Source of the DNA: an uncultured Rubrobacteraceae bacterium
GTDB taxonomy: Bacteria; Actinomycetota; Rubrobacteria; Rubrobacterales; Rubrobacteraceae
Length of the DNA stretch: 11,404 bases
Direction of reading: 5' to 3'
NCBI GenBank assembly: GCA_902805985.1
Contig: CADCUW010000520.1
Coordinates: 1-11,404, forward strand
Positions 5,212 to 11,404 of the stretch are shown one piece after another. Position 1 is the first letter of the stretch. Each line of letters opens with the position of its first letter. The notes under the pieces are model-generated. The model saw nothing but the letters and a program-made list of their open reading frames with translations, was not told where the DNA came from and made no database searches. The position numbers were made by a program, and so were the translations under genes.

Positions 5212-6194
5212 CCGCCGATCTGGCTCATGGTGCGGTTCCTCGACTCCTCGGGGAGGGTGAGGCCGGCGGCTGGCTTGACCCCGGCTGTGTGCCAGAGGAC
5301 CTTGTGGATGGCCGGGATGGGATCTTCGCTGCGGATCGCATCCTTTACGGGGACGTCGAGGTCCGTGAGCAGACACGGGTGGATCTTGCCGTCAGCGGTG
5401 AGGCGCAGCCTGCTGCAGCGGGCGCAGAAGGGCTCGGAGACAGGCGTTATGACGCCGAAGGTGCCTGGGGCGCCGTCGAACTTGTACTCGTCGGCTGGGG
5501 CGGCGGGGTCGTCTTTCTCTACGGGTTTGAGATCGCCGAGCTCTTCCTGGGCGCGGGCCAGGATCTCGCTACCCGGGATGAAGAGCTTGCGGAATCGGGA
5601 GCCGTCGGTGTCGCCGTTTAGCGGCATGAGCTCTATGAAACGGACGTGCATCGGGTAGCGAAGGGTAAGCTTCGCCATGTCCGATATCTCGTCGTCGTTG
5701 ACGCCGCGCATCGCGACGGCGTTGATCTTGACCGGGGACAGGGGCGTCTCGAGCGCCGCCATCAGCGAGCGCCAGACTTTCTCGAAGTGGTCGCGGCGGG
5801 TGATGAAGCGGAACTTCTCAGGCTGGAGGGTGTCGAGGGAGATGTTGATCCTGTCGAGCCCTGACTCCACGAGCCCCTCGAGGTTCTCCTCCAGAAGGTA
5901 CCCGTTGCTCGTCATGGTTACCTCGTCGAAGCCGAGGTCTTTGAGCCAGCCGACGAACTTGACGACGCCGCGCCTCACGAGCGGCTCGCCGCCGGTTACG
6001 CGGACCTTGTTGACGCCGAGCTGCAGGCAGGCTTCCGCGAAGAGGAGCATCTCTTCGAGGGTGAGGATGTGGCTCTTGTCCTGGAACTTTATGTCCTCTG
6101 GCATGCAGTACTGGCAGCGGAAATTGCAGCGGTCAGTGACGGAGATGCGCAGGTAGTCCATCTTGCGCTCGTAGCTGTCCGTTAGCTGCGTCAA
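5208..6194 (-). CDS. moaA: MoaA, GTP 3',8-cyclase (molybdenum cofactor biosynthesis)
   Basis: This 328-residue radical SAM enzyme performs the first step of molybdopterin synthesis, GTP to 3',8-cyclo-GTP. The N-terminal cluster motif is Cys23, Cys27, Cys30 in D-R-C-N-F-R-C-Q-Y-C. The SAM-binding T-G-G-E-P-L is at 67-72. The second iron-sulfur cluster uses Cys257, Cys260 and Cys274 (C-A-R-C then C-L). The C-terminus ends in Gly-Gly, which is needed in the family. Length is typical. The start is taken as TTG 6194-6192 with GAGAGGA five or six bases upstream; the frame stays open further upstream, but that part reads as non-coding. No other cofactor genes (moaBCDE, moeA) are nearby, so it stands alone. 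It diverges from the TrkH-type gene. Confidence 0.95.
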   Translation of the reverse strand: MTQLTDSYERKMDYLRISVTDRCNFRCQYCMPEDIKFQDKSHILTLEEMLLFAEACLQLGVNKVRVTGGEPLVRRGVVKFVGWLKDLGFDEVTMTSNGYLLEENLEGLVESGLDRINISLDTLQPEKFRFITRRDHFEKVWRSLMAALETPLSPVKINAVAMRGVNDDEISDMAKLTLRYPMHVRFIELMPLNGDTDGSRFRKLFIPGSEILARAQEELGDLKPVEKDDPAAPADEYKFDGAPGTFGVITPVSEPFCARCSRLRLTADGKIHPCLLTDLDVPVKDAIRSEDPIPAIHKVLWHTAGVKPAAGLTLPEESRNRTMSQIGG

Positions 6195-6231
6195 AGATAT
6201 CCTCTCTAGTGCCGTCCTTCCCACACCCTCG

Positions 6232-6237
6232 ATTGTA
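6232..6237 (-). promoter_or_regulatory. Putative -10 box TACAAT for moaA
   Basis: Minus-strand TACAAT (6237-6232) lies in an AT-rich patch of the 119-base divergent gap and would start transcription about 30 bases before TTG 6194. No clear -35 was found. Confidence 0.4.
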
Positions 6238-6275
6238 TCTTTTTTCGGGGATGATGCCGTGGGAGCCCGCGCGGG

Positions 6276-6281
6276 TATACT
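6276..6281 (+). promoter_or_regulatory. Putative -10 box TATACT for the K+ transporter gene
   Basis: TATACT is a five-of-six match to TATAAT, 32 bases before TTG 6314. It directly abuts the palindrome CCCGCGCGGG (6266-6275), which could be an operator or chance in GC-rich DNA. The -35 region is poor (TGATGC at 6252-6257). Confidence 0.4.
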
Positions 6282-6296
6282 GCCCGGGTTCCGGAT

Positions 6297-6310
6297 AGGA
6301 GGGGGAGAGG
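6297..6310 (+). promoter_or_regulatory. Purine-rich ribosome binding site that sets a TTG start
   Basis: AGGAGGGGGAGAGG ends three bases before TTG 6314. It decides that rare start codon for the TrkH/KtrB gene, whose family N-terminus fits directly behind it. Confidence 0.6.
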
Positions 6311-6313
6311 GCA

Positions 6314-7636
6314 TTGTCCCGGTGGTTCTCCACACCGCGCCTCATAGTCTACGGTTTCCTGGCCCTGATGGGGCTCGGGACCGTGCTCCTGAAGCTGCCC
6401 GCCTCGACGGAGGCCGGTATCTCCTGGGTCGATGCGTTCTTCGTCGCGGTGAGCTGCGGGAGTGTTACCGGGCTCTCGACGGTCACGATACCTACCACCT
6501 TCACGACGTTCGGGCAGGTCGTGATGATGGTTTTGGTGCAGCTCGGGGGGTTGGGGATCATGACGGTCGCGACCATCGCCGCCCTGCTCGTCGGCCAGAG
6601 GGTCGGCTTTCGGGGCCTGCTCGCGGTGCGCGAGGAGATGGACAACGTGGACTCGCTGCGCAACACTTTCCGCTTGCTCGGCCAGATAGCGGCCATCACG
6701 TTCGCTGTGGAGCTCGTGGGCGCCGTGGTGCTCGGCGCGGGGTTCTTCCGCCGCGGCATGGGCCTCGGCGAGAGCGCGTTTCTGGGCCTCTTCCACTCCG
6801 TCATGGCCTTCTGCAACGCGGGGTTCACGACGCTTCCCGGCGAGGGCTTGCTACCTTACGCCGGGGACTGGGTCATCGTCGGCACACTCGTCGCCGTCAT
6901 AACGCTCGGCGGGCTCGGGTTTCCCGTGCTCGTTGACCTCTACCGGTACAGGGCCGGTCGGAGGCTCTCCGTACACTCAAGGCTCGTCCTGATCTCCTCG
7001 GGCGCGCTACTCGCGATCGGCGTCCTGAGCGTGGCCCTGATGGAGTGGACAAACCCGGCCACGTTGGGCGGGGAGACCACGAGCACGCGGGCGGCCATGT
7101 CCGTCTTTCAGGGCGTGACACCCCGGACGGCCGGGTTCGCCACCGTGGACTACGCCCAGATGCGGGACCCGACGCTCGTGGTGCAGGCGCTGCTCATGTT
7201 CATAGGGACGGCCCCGACCTCAACCGGCGGCGGCGTGAAGGTCACCACCGTGGCCCTCGTCTTCCTCATCGTAGCCTCCCAGGTAAGGGGGCAGGATAGG
7301 ATCACGCTGTTCTGGCGCGAGCTGCCGCGGGAACTCGTCGCCAAGGCGCTCGCCGTCCTCGCCCTCTCCAGCGTGCTGATCGTGCTCGGAACCCTTACGA
7401 TCATGATCTCCGACAGCCTGAAGCTCCTGCCGGCTCTGTTCGAGATCACCTCGGCTTTTGGCACCACCGGCCTCTCCCTGGACGTGACCCCGAACCTCTC
7501 GGGCTTCGGCAAGGTTCTCGTTGCGGCCATCATGTTCCTCGGCCGCGTGGGCCCCATCACGTTCATCATCGCCATGACCGCGCGTCAGCGGGCGCCGCGC
7601 TACAAGTACCCGCAGGAAGATATAGCGATAGGGTAG
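6314..7636 (+). CDS. TrkH/KtrB-family potassium-translocating subunit
   Basis: This 440-residue integral membrane protein has the four M1-P-M2 repeats of the Trk/Ktr/HKT superfamily. Each pore loop keeps its filter glycine: T-G-L-S (Gly53), N-A-G-F (Gly170), T-A-G-F (Gly274) and T-T-G-L (Gly386). Between repeats 3 and 4 lies the conserved P-T-S-T-G-G-G-V-K-V (311-320). The late R-V-G-P (421-424) has the arginine that narrows the path. Size matches KtrB rather than the longer E. coli TrkH, so K+ (perhaps Na+-linked) uptake is expected. The partner cytosolic RCK subunit (KtrA/TrkA) is not adjacent. The start is TTG 6314 with a strong ribosome site. It converges on the permease gene after 149 bases. 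Confidence 0.93.
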   Translation: MSRWFSTPRLIVYGFLALMGLGTVLLKLPASTEAGISWVDAFFVAVSCGSVTGLSTVTIPTTFTTFGQVVMMVLVQLGGLGIMTVATIAALLVGQRVGFRGLLAVREEMDNVDSLRNTFRLLGQIAAITFAVELVGAVVLGAGFFRRGMGLGESAFLGLFHSVMAFCNAGFTTLPGEGLLPYAGDWVIVGTLVAVITLGGLGFPVLVDLYRYRAGRRLSVHSRLVLISSGALLAIGVLSVALMEWTNPATLGGETTSTRAAMSVFQGVTPRTAGFATVDYAQMRDPTLVVQALLMFIGTAPTSTGGGVKVTTVALVFLIVASQVRGQDRITLFWRELPRELVAKALAVLALSSVLIVLGTLTIMISDSLKLLPALFEITSAFGTTGLSLDVTPNLSGFGKVLVAAIMFLGRVGPITFIIAMTARQRAPRYKYPQEDIAIG

Positions 7637-7655
7637 CGTGGCCCCGACGATCCGG

Positions 7656-7675
7656 CCCGTCAGCCATCAGACGGG
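7656..7675. terminator. Hairpin between convergent genes
   Basis: CCCGTC (7656-7661) pairs perfectly with GACGGG (7670-7675) around the loop AGCCATCA. It is 19 bases after the KtrB-like stop and lies in the 149-base gap shared with the minus-strand permease, so it could end either transcript. There is no T-tract on either side. Confidence 0.4.
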
Positions 7676-7785
7676 AAGCGGTGGACGTTGCCCGGAGCGT
7701 CTGTCGAACCGTTCGCCACGACACCCGCGCCCCCGTCTTCGACCGCAATGCCGACACGTGCCCCGGGGGGAGCCGGCCTGAAGGG

Positions 7786-9063
7786 CTAGAAATATCTCAG
7801 GACGACGTAGCCGGTCGCCAGCGCCAGAGAGGCGAGGGTGACGGGTATCCCGTACAGCATGAACTTCACGAACGAGATCCTCTGCCCGGCGCGCTCGCTC
7901 ATGCCCGCGACGACCACGTTGGCGGAGGCCCCGATCAGGGTCAGATTCCCGCCGAAGTCAGCACCCAGGGCTAGCGACCACCACAGGGGGCGGACCTGTG
8001 CTTCCGAGAGGCCTTCGGATTCGGCGAGGTCCTGTATTACCGGGATCATGGTGGCCGTGAACGGGATGTTGTCCACGATGCCGGAGGCTATGCCGCTGCC
8101 CAGGAGGACCACGACGGCCGTCGTGACCGAGGCTCCGCCGCCCACGCCCGTGAGCGCCTCGGCGATGCTCCCGACGAAGCCGGTTACTTCGAGGCCGCCG
8201 ACGAGGACGAAGAGCCCCACGAAGAACAGGAGGGTGGGCCACTCGACCTCGCGCAAGACCTCTTCGACGTCAACCCCTGAGTAGAGCATCAGGGCTGCGG
8301 CGCCGAAGAGGGCTATCGTGGCCGCCTCGAGGTGGAGGGCGCCGTGGAGAAAGAAGGCGAGGATCACGAGGCCGAGGATTATCAGACACTTGCGGAGCAG
8401 GACGCCGTCGCGGATGCTGCCGGCCGCGTCCATGTTGGCGATAACCTCCTCGGCGCCCTCCCCGTCCGCCAGGTCCCTGCGGAACATCAGGTAGAGGATG
8501 CCGAGCACCACGGGGAGCGAGATCAGGACTATCGGGCTCATGTTCACGACGAAGTCCGCGAACGAGAGGTCTGCTGCACTCCCGATCAGGATGTTCGGCG
8601 GGTCCCCGATGAGGGTCGCCGCCCCGCCGATGTTCGAGGCCATCACCTGCGTGAGCAGGAACGGCATCGGCGACGTGTCCAGCGCGTCAGCGATCAGGAA
8701 CGTGACCGGCACCATGAGGATGACGGTCGTGACGTTGTCCAGAAAGGCCGAGAGAAAGGCCGTGACGAGGGCGAGCAGTATCAGGATACGTCCCGGCTTC
8801 GCGTTGCCCCACTGGGCGCTCTTTATCGCGAGGTACTCGAAGACGCCGGTCCGCTCCAGGATCGCCACGATCACCATCATCCCGGCGAGGAGGCCTATGG
8901 TGTTCCAGTCGACGAACTCGGTCGCCGCCTCCTCCTGGGTGACCACGCCGAAGGAGACGAGCACCGCCGCCCCGAGCAGGGCGACAACCGTCCGGTTCGC
9001 CAGCTCGAAGGCGATCAGAGCCAGGACGAGGACGAAGAGGCCGACAGCGAAGACTTCCTGCAC
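7786..9063 (-). CDS. ArsB/P-protein family (SLC13-like) ion permease, intact copy
   Basis: This is a 425-residue permease of the ArsB/NhaD-type ion transporter superfamily, closest in motif style to the P (OCA2-like) branch. It has two inverted halves, each with a helix-break pair. The first half holds F-L-D-N-V-T-T (107-113) and S-N-I-G-G-A-A-T-L-I-G-D-P-P-N (143-157). The second half holds G-I-V-D-N-I-P-F-T (328-336) and G-A-D-F-G-G-N-L-T-L-I-G-A-S-A-N (367-382). A hydrophilic loop at about 195-225 links the halves. The substrate (arsenite, Na+/H+ or an organic anion) cannot be told. GTG 9063-9061 gives exactly the length of the paralogue at 9684-10963 once that is repaired. There is no ribosome site, and TATTAT lies ten bases upstream. 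Confidence 0.9.
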   Translation of the reverse strand: MQEVFAVGLFVLVLALIAFELANRTVVALLGAAVLVSFGVVTQEEAATEFVDWNTIGLLAGMMVIVAILERTGVFEYLAIKSAQWGNAKPGRILILLALVTAFLSAFLDNVTTVILMVPVTFLIADALDTSPMPFLLTQVMASNIGGAATLIGDPPNILIGSAADLSFADFVVNMSPIVLISLPVVLGILYLMFRRDLADGEGAEEVIANMDAAGSIRDGVLLRKCLIILGLVILAFFLHGALHLEAATIALFGAAALMLYSGVDVEEVLREVEWPTLLFFVGLFVLVGGLEVTGFVGSIAEALTGVGGGASVTTAVVVLLGSGIASGIVDNIPFTATMIPVIQDLAESEGLSEAQVRPLWWSLALGADFGGNLTLIGASANVVVAGMSERAGQRISFVKFMLYGIPVTLASLALATGYVVLRYF

Positions 9064-9073
9064 GGGACAGAGG

Positions 9074-9083
9074 ATAATACAAT
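9074..9083. promoter_or_regulatory. Overlapping divergent -10 boxes
   Basis: On the minus strand TATTAT (9079-9074) serves the permease. On the plus strand TACAAT (9078-9083) serves the CBS gene. They overlap by two bases, so RNA polymerase could probably occupy only one at a time. The minus-strand start would lie three or four bases before GTG 9063. Good -35 boxes are not visible on either strand. Confidence 0.4.
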
Positions 9084-9128
9084 TCGCGAGAGATCGTGCC
9101 CTTCCGGCGAGATGGATCGAGGGACCAG

Positions 9129-9599
9129 GTGGACCAGCAACCAGCACCCCGGCGAAATATAAAGATCGAAGACGTCATGCGGCCCGCCGTGAGCGTCACC
9201 CCGGAGACGCCGGCGCGGGAGGTGCTCAAGATCCTGCGCGACAACAACATCCCGGGTGTCCCCGTGGTGGATGAGGACGGCAAGCTGGAAGGCTTCGTGA
9301 CCGACGGGCACCTGATGGACTCGGCCCTTCCACGCTACATGAAGATGATGGGCAACCTCTCCTTCGTCCCGGACGACGCCGACGAGTGGGTCCACTACCT
9401 CACCGACGCCGCGGACAAGCCCGTCCACGAGGTAATGACTACCAAGGTCTCTCAGGTGCCCCTGGGCAGGAGCGAGCTCGCCGTCGCCCACAAGATGGTC
9501 CGCGACGGCGTCTCCAGCGTCGTCATCACCGACGACGGCGGCGTCGCCGGTATCGTCAACCGCCTCGACCTCTACGCCGCTATAGAAGGCATCGACTAG
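9129..9599 (+). CDS. Stand-alone CBS-pair protein
   Basis: This 156-residue cytosolic protein is made of one CBS pair. CBS1 is about 14-67 (I-E-D-V-M-R-P-A, then I-P-G-V-P-V-V-D-E-D-G-K-L-E-G-F-V-T-D). CBS2 is about 101-154 (E-V-M-T, then S-S-V-V-I-T-D-D-G-G-V-A-G-I-V-N-R-L-D-L). A longer than usual linker of about 33 residues, rich in Met, Asp and Trp, separates them. CBS pairs bind AMP, ATP or related nucleotides and control partner proteins. GTG 9129 has GAGGGA four bases upstream and leaves a normal leader from TACAAT at 9078; GTG 9096 in the same frame would add 11 residues. It lies between two paralogous permeases, suggesting, not proving, a regulatory role. Confidence 0.88.
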   Translation: MDQQPAPRRNIKIEDVMRPAVSVTPETPAREVLKILRDNNIPGVPVVDEDGKLEGFVTDGHLMDSALPRYMKMMGNLSFVPDDADEWVHYLTDAADKPVHEVMTTKVSQVPLGRSELAVAHKMVRDGVSSVVITDDGGVAGIVNRLDLYAAIEGID

Positions 9600-9625
9600 A
9601 ACTGCCGGCCGGGGGACCGGACGCT

Positions 9626-9634
9626 TGCTAGTAT
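9626..9634 (+). promoter_or_regulatory. Putative extended -10 TGC-TAGTAT for the second permease
   Basis: TG at 9626-9627, one spacer base, then TAGTAT (9629-9634), lies in the 84-base gap after the CBS gene. Transcription would start near 9641, just ahead of the purine-rich site at 9648-9657. Confidence 0.4.
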
Positions 9635-9657
9635 GCCGGTGTCGGGCGAGAGGGAGG

Positions 9658-9687
9658 ATGCCGGCGGGTTGGTGGCGGGTTAGATGA
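9658..9687 (+). CDS. Nine-codon upstream reading frame (possible leader peptide)
   Basis: ATG 9658 follows GAGAGGGAGG and encodes M-P-A-G-W-W-R-V-R. It stops at TGA 9685-9687, which overlaps both ATG 9684 and ATG 9687 of the permease. The permease starts lack a good ribosome site of their own, so translation may depend on re-initiation after this frame. The two tandem Trp codons recall attenuator peptides, but no alternative hairpins were identified. Confidence 0.3.
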   Translation: MPAGWWRVR

Positions 9688-10963
9688 TGTTTTTCGCCCT
9701 CGCGGTCTTCGCGGTGGTGCTGTTCGTGTTCGCCGTGGACCTCGTCCACCGGACGCCGGCGGCGCTCGCCGGGGGGATACTGCTCGTGATGGTGGGGGCC
9801 ATCGGCCAGGAAGAAGCCATAGAGGCCGTCCACTGGGAGACCCTGGGGCTCCTGGTCGGGATGATGATCCTGGTAGGCATCCTCAAGGACTCCGGCGTCT
9901 TCGGCTACCTCGCGATAAAGAGCGCCCAGTGGGCGGGGGGGAGGCCAGGTCTCGTCCTGATCTACCTCGCCGGCATAACGGCCCTGCTCTCGGCTTTTCT
10001 GGATAACGTCACGACCGTGCTCCTCATGTTCCCGGTGACGCTCGTGATCGCGCAGATTCTGGAGGAGGACCCGATCCCGTTCCTCATCGTGGAGGTGCTG
10101 GCCTCGAACATCGGCGGGACGGCGACGCTGGTGGGCGACCCGCCGAACATCATCATAGGTACCGTGGTCGAAGAGCTCACCTTTATGGACTTCATAGTCA
10201 ACCTGGCGCCCCCGATCGTCGCAATATTGCTCGTCACGCTCGGTCTCGTGTGGCTCGTTCATGGCCGGAAGCTTCACACCAGCGAGGAGGACCGAAAGGG
10301 GATCATGGCGCTCCAGGCGGCCGAGGAGATAGAGGACCGCAATCTGCTCGTCCGCGCGGGCGCGGTCTGCGGGGCCACGATTATCGGCTTCTTCTTGCAG
10401 CAGTTAACGGGCCTGAACCCGGCGATCGTGGCGCTTCGCCGGGGCCGCGGTCGCGATGCTCATCTGCGGCCCTGAGGTCGAGAAGGTGCTTCACGAGGTC
10501 GAGTGGCCGACGATCCTGTTCTTTGTGGGCCTGTTCGTGATAGTGGGGGGCCCTGGAGGCCACAGGGTTCATCGACGCGGTGGCCCACTCACTGGCCTCG
10601 GCCTCCGACTCCCTGGCGGGGACCGCCATGATCGTGATGTGGGGCAGCGGTTTCGCGTCGGGCGTGGTCGACAACATCCCGTTCACGGCCACCATGATCC
10701 CCGTAATAGAAGGGCTCGCAGAGTCCCGCGGCTACGACGCCGCCACGACCGAACCGCTCTGGTGGTCGCTCTCTCTGGGCGCCTGCCTCGGCGGCAATTT
10801 CAGCCTGATCGGGGCCTCCGCCAACCTGGTGGTCGCGGGGCTCGCAGCCCGCGAAGGCATGACAACCTTCACTTTTTTGCGCTTCCTGCTCTGGGGTTTT
10901 CCGCTTACCCTGGTGGCGCTCGCCATCTCCAGCGCCTACATCCTCCTCTTCCAGCTCGGTTAA
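9684..10963 (+). pseudogene. Second ArsB/P-protein family permease, broken by two single-base insertions
   Basis: It is paralogous to the permease at 7786-9063, with long identical runs such as Y-L-A-I-K-S-A-Q-W and S-A-F-L-D-N-V-T-T. Frame one (9684 on) carries half one, including S-N-I-G-G-T-A-T-L-V-G-D-P-P-N, and runs off to a stop at 10475. An extra base at 10435-10437 (CTTC for CTC) moves the true frame, which continues A-G-A-A-V-A-M-L-I-C-G-P-E-V-E. A second extra base in the G6C3 run at 10545-10553 moves it again to L-E-A-T-G-F-I-D-A. The last frame ends at 10963 with S-G-V-V-D-N-I-P-F-T and G-A-C-L-G-G-N-F-S-L-I-G-A-S-A-N. Removing both bases gives 425 residues, equal to the paralogue. 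It is either a recent pseudogene or sequencing error. Confidence 0.85.
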
Positions 10964-11316
10964 GGGTAGGCGGGGGACTCGGGCGTCGGTTCTACGCCAT
11001 GCGCGCCGGGCCCGGCGCCGGAGGAGACGGGGTCGCAAGTTGCCCCACCCTCCAACTCTGTACCGGGCTAGACCCTTCCGGCGTTCCATCGCTTCCGACG
11101 ATGTAACGGCGCCTATCCGGTGACGCATCGTCCCGGCTCGACGGCCCGGAGATAACCCGAGCCCGTACTTCCGGCGGCGTGGATGCTCGCGAACCGGGAT
11201 CGCAGGTACCGCTGATGCGTCGGGCGGTGCGCGGAGAAATTCGACCTTTCAACCAACGACGGCCAGACCCGGCCAGGACGGCGCAGCTGCAGACTCCAGC
11301 TAGCGTGCCGAGGCGC
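10964..11316. other. Intergenic stretch of 353 bases without a supported gene
   Basis: No reading frame here has coding character or family resemblance; a minus-strand frame at 10992-11252 is open but low in complexity (Ser, Pro, Arg-rich) and has no ribosome site. The only structured element seen is the palindrome at 11003-11018. No tRNA or clear riboswitch fold was found by eye. Confidence 0.55.
11003..11018. repeat. Perfect 16-base palindrome GCGCCGGGCCCGGCGC
   Basis: The two halves match with no spacer. As RNA it would form a six-pair GC stem with a four-base loop. It sits 40 bases after the second permease's stop, so it may be part of a terminator, though no T-run follows; a DNA-binding dimer site is the alternative. 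Confidence 0.6.
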
Positions 11317-11404
11317 TCACCCGAAGGTCGCGGCGATCTCTTCCGCCAGCGTCCCCCAGCCGAGCGATTCGACGCTGTTGCGCCGCACGACCGCGGCGTG
11401 GGCC
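11317..11404 (-). CDS. C-terminal fragment of an unidentified protein, possibly a glycosyltransferase
   Basis: A minus-strand frame enters from the right edge and stops at TGA (11319-11317), giving 28 residues: A-H-A-A-V-V-R-R-N-S-V-E-S-L-G-W then G-T-L-A-E-E-I-A-A-T-F-G. Codon third positions are strongly GC, as in coding DNA here. The R-R-x-S then W-x-x-L-A-E-E pattern near the end is like the last helix of many GT4-type glycosyltransferases, but the piece is too short to be sure. The gene extends beyond the window. Confidence 0.4.
   Translation of the reverse strand, partial: AHAAVVRRNSVESLGWGTLAEEIAATFG

Noticed and set aside
6195..6335. Longer N-terminus for moaA
   Set aside because: The added residues are Pro/Ala/Ser-rich and run over the promoter region and the start of the divergent gene. 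TTG 6194 has a ribosome site and gives normal family length.
9064..9147. ATG 9147 as the start of the intact permease
   Set aside because: It would add 28 poorly hydrophobic residues and overlap the CBS coding start. GTG 9063 gives the same length as the repaired paralogue.
8332..9162. Plus-strand open frame of 276 codons opposite the intact permease
   Set aside because: It is extremely charged, with no hydrophobic core and no ribosome site; it is the shadow of the permease gene.
9015..10277. Minus-strand open frame of 420 codons across the CBS gene and second permease
   Set aside because: It is low-complexity and rich in Arg, Asp, His and Glu, antisense to recognisable proteins. Such frames are common when third positions are almost all G or C.
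10430..10560. Programmed ribosomal frameshifting in the second permease
   Set aside because: Two shifts in the same direction, neither with a recognised slippery heptamer plus stimulatory structure, in a family with no such history. Mutation or read error is simpler.
10992..11252. Minus-strand frame of 86 codons in the right-hand gap
   Set aside because: It has a Ser/Pro/Arg-rich product with no recognisable domain and no ribosome site, and it contains the palindrome region.
11150..11260. Possible tRNA or structured RNA in the right-hand gap
   Set aside because: A GTTCGA-like T-loop and acceptor pairing could not be assembled by eye; ATTCGAC near 11240 lacks the flanking stem.

Overview
The window looks like a chromosomal segment of a high-GC Gram-positive bacterium. 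GTG and TTG starts are frequent, codons are strongly GC-biased, and the gene content is actinobacterial. The protein style resembles Rubrobacter, but that assignment is recollection, not a search result. No rRNA, tRNA, CRISPR array, phage gene or intact insertion sequence was found. Most genes are ordinary metabolism, protein turnover and ion transport.

Layout. 1-125: tail of a DMT/EamA-type permease. 178-1278: a compact plus-strand run of three small soluble proteins (DUF1348/NTF2-like, Dabb, single-domain rhodanese). 1462-1947: an unassigned four-helix membrane protein. It converges on and overlaps a 123-residue hypothetical on the minus strand (1937-2308). 2390-4185: acuB-like (CBS-CBS-ACT) and acuC (zinc deacetylase), fused by a GTGA stop/start overlap, without acuA. 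4258-4587: clpS with its own recognisable promoter. 4588-5211: a visibly AT-richer island with a truncated HEPN/AbiU2-like reading frame overlapping a second unknown small reading frame. 5208-6194 (minus): moaA, complete with all three motif regions and the Gly-Gly tail. 6314-7636: a KtrB/TrkH potassium-translocating subunit, divergent from moaA. 7786-9063 (minus): an ArsB/P-protein (SLC13-like) permease. 9129-9599: a stand-alone CBS-pair protein. 9684-10963: a second permease paralogous to the first, broken by two single-base insertions. 10964-11316 has no gene. 11317-11404 (minus) is the end of another gene.

How the genes may work together. AcuB and AcuC belong to the acetoin/acetyl-CoA synthetase acetylation theme. 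The right half is a transport neighbourhood: an orphan K+ channel-like subunit, then two ArsB/P-family permeases flanking a CBS-pair protein. The CBS protein could be a nucleotide-sensing regulator of the permeases. That is inference from arrangement only.

The most informative oddities are listed here. First, the twice-frameshifted second permease restores to 425 residues, exactly the length of its neighbour. Second, a nine-codon upstream frame encoding two adjacent tryptophans overlaps that permease's start. Third, two minus-strand genes have a -10-like box only 6-10 bases before their start codon, suggesting leaderless mRNAs. Fourth, the low-GC island at 4588-5211. No clearly new biological system is evident.
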